Assembly: GCA_032622095.1 (NCBI GenBank)
Contig: CP136063.1
Location: 32,242,987 to 32,306,986 of the forward strand
Reading direction: 5' to 3'
DNA: 64,000 bases
Origin: Siphonodentalium dalli
Taxonomy: Eukaryota > Mollusca > Scaphopoda > Gadilida > Siphonodentaliidae
A model generated the notes under the pieces. That model did no database searches and was not told the DNA's origin. It was given only the letters and a program-made list of their open reading frames with translations. The translations under genes and the position numbers were made by a program. This document shows, piece after piece, positions 57,888 to 64,000 of this stretch (position 1 is the stretch's first letter; each line of letters opens with the position of its first letter).

Positions 57888-59258
57888 ATGGGACATGTTA
57901 CAGAATATTACATTGACACCGTGACATAAGTGGAGTAAAGACTAACGGGAAGAGACAAGCTTGACGATACGTCAGCTCATTCAAACTTCGCATATCAAGC
58001 ACCAGATTTATGAAATATATTTATTGCGTCTATGAACCTAATCTATAGATGATTTATATATTAAATCATTAATAAAATAATATAAAAATATATTTTATCA
58101 GTCTAAATCATTGTGATTACCTTGATTAATGCATTGCCATCATTGATAGTGAAATTGATTATGTGCATGCCCATCTACGATCTACACTTATTTTACTAAT
58201 ACTATACACTTATAATACACTTGCATCACAGTCCCCATTGTGCACTTACGATACACTTACAACCCAATTCAGAATTTACACTTAAAAACACTTCTAGTTG
58301 TGTTCGTCTTCCTGTCGTCTGCTCGGGTTAGGGTCTTCTTGCGTCCTCAAAAGTTGGGCGTGTCTGCTTGTCATCTGCGTGGTTGAGTTCCAGTTGAGTT
58401 CGTCGGCATGTCGCCTGCGTGGTCGCTATCGGATGGTGTTCGTCATCCTGTCGTCTGCTCTTCTTCTCCGTCGGCGCATCAGTGAGGTGTTGATAGAAAT
58501 ACAAGATTGTAATGTTTACCTTGCATTCCTATCCATGGCTGCTCGTCAAGGCTCCTAGCCTCCTTCTGCGTGTCCGAGAGTTATTGGTAGCCGCTGGGAA
58601 GTTGGTTAGAACTGAGTATCTGGTGTCGGTTTTCTTCTTACTAAATACACAGAGGGTATTATGACAGCCCAGTGCATATTTCACGGCGAATCAATTATAG
58701 GCGTACCTAGGGTAATCGGGCTATCGTCATTCTTCTGTATTTCATGTTGTTCTGTATCGTGGCGGTCCGCTACGTTAGGTTTCAATGGGTATCTTTTTGG
58801 ATATACCTAGGATAGCTTATCCGTAAATTGTGCTTTGCACTTCTAAATCTTCATGCTGCATTAGCTTTCTACTTCATGTGGTCCAAACTGTTGTTTGCGT
58901 GTCGAACATCGTGCCTTCGTATAGTTAACAGGGGCGCGTCGATATGTATGGTGAATCGAACGGCCCCTATATATGAACTAAAGCTTGTCTGCTTTCTTGG
59001 GTGAAAGTTATGTCCCTGGGGTTGTCTTGGTACACACTACACTTACTGCCACTTTTGAACTTCTAAACTTGGTTTTAAGTGCACACTTAGGAAAAATGTT
59101 CCTACACTTTATATATGCAACACTTATTTTACACTGATAACACACTTTGGAAATGTAAGGGAGGGCATTGTTGGAAGGTTTGCAAGGTTGAACGCATTTC
59201 AAAACGTTCAATGACCTTCTCTTTTGAAAGTCTATATTTGGTCATTAACACCTCCATA
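57888..59258. other. No gene seen; ACACTTA-rich clusters
   Basis: About 58186-58290 and 59028-59150 are rich in TACACTTA/ACACTTAT motifs. Between them, 58300-58500 has imperfect GTTCGTCNTCCTGTCGTCTGC-type repeats that create a short plus-strand ORF I do not call. The two ACACTTA clusters may bound one old element, but I could not define ends. Confidence 0.4.
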
Positions 59259-59262
59259 TTAA

Positions 59263-59440
59263 CCCTATCAGTGCCAAGTCCAACTTTTGTATCAAACGAT
59301 ATTTCCTTGATCATTTTTCAAATGTATTGATTATAATAATGTGATACATTGATGGAAAGAGCTCTAAGGGCTCTTTCCATCAATATATCACATTATTAAG
59401 TTCAAGCAAATGTGGGTTGATACAAATATCGGACTTGATA
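59263..59440. mobile_element. TTAA-type hairpin MITE, diverged
   Basis: TTAA at 59259-59262 is followed by CCCTATCAGTGCCAAGTCC. The right side reads GGGTTGATACAAATATCGGACTTGATA. Both resemble the ends of the 4481-4717 family (AGTGCCAGG; GTCGATACAAAAATCG). The centre is a hairpin, GTGATACATTGATGGAAAGAGC with its complement, centred at about 59366. The right TTAA is not evident. Confidence 0.5.
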
Positions 59441-62324
59441 TGTGATTACATCACTACATGGAATGCATAGGTTCATTGGTTTTAGGTTCAATTGGTGCAC
59501 TTTGAAATTATATGATGGATACACCATCACCATGCGGCGGAGCCACTTTAGTCGCGTCACTGCCTCGAAATGTTATAGGAGGGCCACGCTGTTTCAAATT
59601 ACAGGATGACCACCCTCCAATAAATCCATAGCACGTCCCTGTATCGGTAATATAATGGACACCCCAAGCTGACCAAACGGGACCAATATAGTCACGCCCC
59701 TGCCTCGTGGTTCGCAGTCGGTACAAGTATCGGAATAGGAATTGCGGTAAATTCGGCTTGAATCTGATAGCGGATCTCACTGCCAGAGCCGCCGGCAATC
59801 GGGGTTGCATGAATCATTTGCATCATGTTAAGAGTCATGTGTCGGTCCGCTTGAACCGGAATTTAATCATTAATCGCGCCGCGTGTATAACTGGTGGGGA
59901 GTTTCTCGTTTCTCGTGGGGGCTGACATTATCAATGGGTGTTTTATTAGTTTTATTTATAGAATTGGAATTTTTTGTTAAAAGTCAAACTGCGAGCTGGA
60001 GACCGAGTCCCGTAAAAGGTGTAGCTGGGGAAATTCAATTTCGTTTATTGTCGTTAATTAACGTTGATTAATTTTTTATTAACGTTGATTTTGTTTTGTG
60101 ATAAACTATATGTCAATTACAAATAAAAGAAATTTCTGCAGCCCACTGGGGGTTGTGGTCGGAGACGGTCGAGTCGGCCGACGGTTCTTTAATTAGGTGC
60201 TGGTTGTTATTGATATTTTAACGGAATTCTGAGTTGGTCGTTCGCAAAACCAATATATTTTTATTCTACAATTACATTCTTGGGTTTATAATATATTATC
60301 TTGAGCGCGTTACCATTTCTGACATTGGTTTTCTTGTATGTGTCATGTGGCGATATAAGCTCTTATACACCGTCGCTAACCTCTCTCGGCAAGCGACGCT
60401 CTACTGTTACCAGAATTTACAAGATTCTTGTAAATTTAAGAAAATACGTTTTCAATGACGAAAAGACAGACTTTATTGTTTTAAGAATGTGCATAATGCC
60501 TGGATATGTACTCCAGTTAACCTAAATAGGTACTCCAGAGCACCTATATATGGGTAATCTAGACTACCAACAATTAGGTACTCGCCCTGGGACAAAGCTC
60601 ATTACCTACGTAGGTACTCCATACAACATATTGTTTTAATAGTTTATATCCTTTACACATAACCTACTGGCTGGGCGGTTACGAACTGTCATACTAACGA
60701 CATGTGTTTCATCCTTAAAACAATTTGACTTGTGTGTATGAACCGTGCCATTGAATTGATGATCAGATTTAAGTGTCAGATCTTCACCTCTCTCCAATAC
60801 AATTATAAAACTAGAATGCACTCAGAGAGATGCCAACGTGTGCAAAAATGTAATAAAATAAAAAATAATTTCACTGTATTTTACTTAATTTATTTAATTT
60901 AATTTAATGTTAGCAAAAAAGACAATTACCATTTCTCATTTCATCACAGATAAAAGGCAAATTGCTATATTAATCATTTAAGTAATTAAAACCAATTCCA
61001 TGTTGCCGAAAGGGTGAGACTTTTAAGGCACGTGAGGCCTTAGTTGTCGAAAATTTTCATATATATACAGTTTCGTTCATATATACCATGACCATCGCGT
61101 AAACAGCATGTTATCATAAAGACCTACTATGTTTTACCTAAGCAATAGCCTGATTGTGTTACAGAAGACAGCACACTGCTACTGGCTAATCACACACAAA
61201 TGGCATAAACGCTCTTTATTAGTTCCATATCAGGAATTCACCCCAAAGAACGCTCTTTATGTTTACCATCATAATATAAACAAACACCAGAAAAGTAAGT
61301 TTTTATGTTTTTGTTTACATAACAATGGTCAACCAGATGACAATAACATACTGTTTATGCGATATTTCTTATTTTTATACGGACAAAGTCTGTCTACATT
61401 TTTATGTTCTTTCTGTTTGTGGCGGTTTTTGACGGTTGGAATTATTTTCACAGGATACCCACCGCCAAGGCCAACCGTACCTTTAATATCGATTACATTT
61501 TTTTCAGCGGCATATTTTGATTTTCATTTTCCGATAGTCAAAGTTGACCAAAGGAGCAATTATAAGAAATAATTAATACCATTTGTGTAAATATTGATAG
61601 CAGCCAATATGCAACAATAAATATCAATAGTTAATCAATAATTAATCAATAACGATCATTTTATGTAATTATAAACTCTTCAAACGGTGTTTGTGTCAAC
61701 AAATGCGTTTTGTTTTGTGTTACGTCATTCGTCGTATTTGACCCGGAACTCGGCTGAAGGTTATGCTATTCAGCCTATTGCGTCGAATTACGAAATCGCG
61801 TTTTGAATGTCTCTCTTTTCCCGCACGATAAAAAGAGGTCTTCGCACGTACCAAAAATGATAAAACTTCCCAATTATAACTAAAAATACCCAAATGAAGG
61901 AGTCTATGTAGGTCCCGAATGAGTCTATAGACTCTTTGATGTAGAGTTCTGATGGAGAAAATGTAGGTCGATATATTTTTGTCATAACTCTGACGTATTT
62001 TGACCTGGGAGAAAAAATCGAAATCGAGGCTCACTACGAGCATGCCAGTTTTAAATATAGAAACAGGGAATTCCGACAAATGGCGATATCGGCGACAAAC
62101 AAATAATCGAAAACAACACATAAAATAAACATAGCAAAAACGCGGCACAGTAAAAATGTCGGAACGCCACGAGATTTTACGTCGTTTTTGGTGACGTCAT
62201 GGAGTGAAACGGAGTAGAGTGACACCAACGTACGAATCTGTCTTATCGCCATACTGTTGCGCGAGCGCACGTAATTATACAACATCAAAATGAACATGCA
62301 ATTTTTTTTACCAGAAAATATTAA
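59441..62324. other. No gene seen; short local repeats
   Basis: Includes several GGTACTCCAG/TAGGTACTCC motifs at about 60505-60620 and long AT-rich stretches. ORFs up to 147 codons (such as 61129-61572) have AT-driven composition and no recognisable motif, so I leave them out. Confidence 0.45.
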
Positions 62325-62668
62325 TATGAGTGTCATACCGCGGTTAACCGGTATCAATTGTATGAGTATTATACTTCAGTAATCGGGTATCAATAATATC
62401 ACTATTATAATACAAGTATTATACGGCGGTAAACCGGTATCAATCCCATGAGATATCAACCGAGTTAATGCAATATAAAATATATTAGTATTATACCGTG
62501 ATAATCCGTTATCAATGACACGAATATTATACAGCGGTGATCCGGTATCAATGATATGCGTATTATACCGCGGTATCAATAATTTGGGTATCATATCCAG
62601 ATAACCGGCATCATTGATTTGAGTGTTATAATGAGTATTACACCGCGGTAAACCGATATCAATTATAT
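62325..62668. repeat. Minisatellite, ~40-bp units with ACCGCGGT core
   Basis: Eight or so diverged units of the form AGTATTATACCGCGGTAAAC + CGGTATCAATNATATG. The core ACCGCGGT and the ACCGGT half are self-complementary. The long minus-strand ORF over it is a by-product of the repeat. Confidence 0.75.
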
Positions 62669-63318
62669 ACAATGTATTTCTGTTTCTTATGTGCATCACA
62701 CGTGTGACAAATTGTCCTTTAATGATGTTTTGGTACAAAGTGTCGACCCTTCCTTTTCGATAGCTAAACTATGATTTCTAACATGTAGTTGGGTGAACAT
62801 TGATCTTGCAGCTGGCGATCGAACGTGTCTGAGGTACGGTTCTATTATCGAAATTGTCTTCGAAAGTTCTTCACAATACATTAGCACAAACTGGTCTGTC
62901 GTGATCGAAAATGTATTGTTTTAAAGACATATTATGCACTTGTTCGGGTAAATGAAACTGGTAAGTTATTATTGAGGCAAAATCACTTTAAATTATTAGT
63001 TTGTCTGTCACTGGTATTGTTGTGGTCTAATGTGATAAATTGATACCGCTTTTGACTGACTGTGCGTCCCAAGTTGATTGATTAGACACGAGGGATTCCC
63101 TGAATGAATCATGCATCATAGTTCTTGGTTTTACTTCACGCAGTTTATTTAAATGTTTAGATAACCATAACGCCCCACAACAATCAGACAGTCATCAGCA
63201 GTTATCAACTGGACCCAAACTGAGGTCGACCATGGATTGACAAATGGTGGTGCACATCAATAAGCCAGATCCCTTTTCACGTCCAGTTGTTATTACGTGG
63301 GCTGCGCTGGGTGCAACA
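62669..63318. other. No gene seen
   Basis: Single-copy AT-rich sequence between the minisatellite and the second MITE. No supported ORF, RNA or repeat. Confidence 0.4.
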
Positions 63319-63847
63319 TTAAAGATGGAATATCTCTTTAAATAACAAATTTTAAATAGTTGCTTAGGTATACAATAATAACTATGAACTGAAGACCCCT
63401 GTCCGGAAAAGCTTCTATCAATTAATATTGATTTTATTTCGAATATTTAATCGGGACAGTTTATGGGTCTATTTTTAGAACAGACCATTCGGATTATACC
63501 ATATTGCGATATAGACCAGTAGGCCATTCCTATGGATACATACCGAATGTCAAATGTCCCAGATTGATTGGTTGTATTGTTTAATTCCATAGTTATAAGC
63601 GATAATGAGTATAATTAACGTTTATTTGTGACAAAATTGTACAATAAAATTTCTGGTCTCTGTTAACAGTAACCACTATTGTTAGTTAGCTAAACAACTA
63701 CACCTTTTTAGACTAGAAAATATTCGAAATAAAATTAATATTAATCGATAGAAGCATTTCTGGACAGGAGTCTTCGATTCAGATATAATATTTTATACCC
63801 CGGTAACTATATAATACATGTTTACAAAGAGATAATCCACCTTTAAA
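63319..63847. mobile_element. MITE, 529 bp, copy 2
   Basis: Second copy of 57358-57887, starting TTAAAGATGGAATATCTCTT and ending AGAGATAATCCACCTTTAAA. The start and end define the element, since homology between the copies stops at both. Confidence 0.75.
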
Positions 63848-63881
63848 TACACTGCACCAATGCTGCTCTTTTATATGCAAT

Positions 63882-64000
63882 TGTTCTTTAACAATTTTGT
63901 TATAATTTTTTTCTTGCATTCTTTAACAATTGTTATAACTTTTTCTAACATTATATAACATGTTTTCCTATATTCTTTAACATTTTTATCATTTTATATA
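63882..64000. repeat. AT-rich tandem repeat at window end
   Basis: Three diverged units around TTCTTTAACAATTGTTATAA, spaced about 40 bp, running to the window end. Confidence 0.55.

Noticed and set aside
61129..61572. 147-codon plus-strand ORF
   Set aside because: Aromatic-rich, AT-driven composition, no motif, no splice or promoter signals, no second copy.
62325..62668. CRISPR-like array of repeats and spacers
   Set aside because: The genome is eukaryotic, repeats are diverged and there is no constant repeat with unique spacers; it is a minisatellite.
61720..62738. Minus-strand ORFs of 107-142 codons
   Set aside because: They overlap each other and a minisatellite and show no protein-like pattern.

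Overview
The window is eukaryotic nuclear DNA, AT-rich, with intron-like GT/AG exon boundaries, polyadenylation signals and a dense load of transposable elements. No bacterial operon, rRNA or convincing tRNA gene was seen. The element types (an L1/Tx1-type LINE, a Crypton-like tyrosine recombinase, TTAA-flanked MITEs, a SWIM-finger protein fragment resembling HMGXB3, BED-like fingers, and a GATTGATTGATTGGGGTTTAACG repeat) fit a marine invertebrate, most likely a lophotrochozoan such as a mollusc. That placement is an inference.

Two nested, almost identical duplications dominate the layout and flank a 100-N assembly gap at 36063-36162. Left of the gap, 1-17436 (A1) recurs at 18629-36062 (A2), separated by U1 (17437-18628), so the repeat period is 18,628 bp. 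By eye I found only five substitutions and two small length differences. Right of the gap, 36163-42875 (B1) recurs at 45035-51757 (B2), separated by U2 (42876-45034), so the period is about 8.88 kb. The B-type duplication junction lies inside a tyrosine-recombinase gene, so B1 carries a truncated copy and B2 the long one. Sequence from 51758 to 64000 is single copy.

Unit A, in order: right half of a hAT-like MITE; a TTAA-type palindromic MITE; a hairpin MITE next to a possible exon; the 3' exons of an unrecognised gene (2044-3617) with poly(A) signal; an SGNH-hydrolase-like fragment; another TTAA MITE; a 1.1-kb direct repeat (X) with a 116-codon ORF on each side of a 5'-truncated L1/Tx1 LINE; a possible first exon at 9750; families of AACGCGGTC-rich and other short repeats; exon-like ORF at 12488; a BED-like zinc finger; and a decayed C2H2 + SWIM gene resembling the N-terminal half of HMGXB3-like proteins.

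Unit B leads into the most unusual structure. A large foldback-type element spans 47234-54170. It has outer inverted repeats of about 1 kb (47234-48239 and 53154-54170), then inner inverted repeats built from a degenerate minisatellite of about 42 bp. A 2.3-kb Crypton-like element (50530-52801) has inserted into the right arm. The arms let the pre-insertion sequence be inferred. The recombinase gene has the R, HxxR, H and Y catalytic positions but is broken by at least three frame changes. A putative 5' LTR with a primer-binding-site-like sequence abuts the outer end of the right arm. The remaining 9.4 kb holds MITEs, minisatellites and no gene I can support.

Almost everything recognisable here is mobile-element derived or broken. 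The only candidates for host coding sequence are the small exon sets at 2044-3617 and 9750-9999 and the unknown ORF in X. I ran no alignments or searches; identities and boundaries were read by eye.
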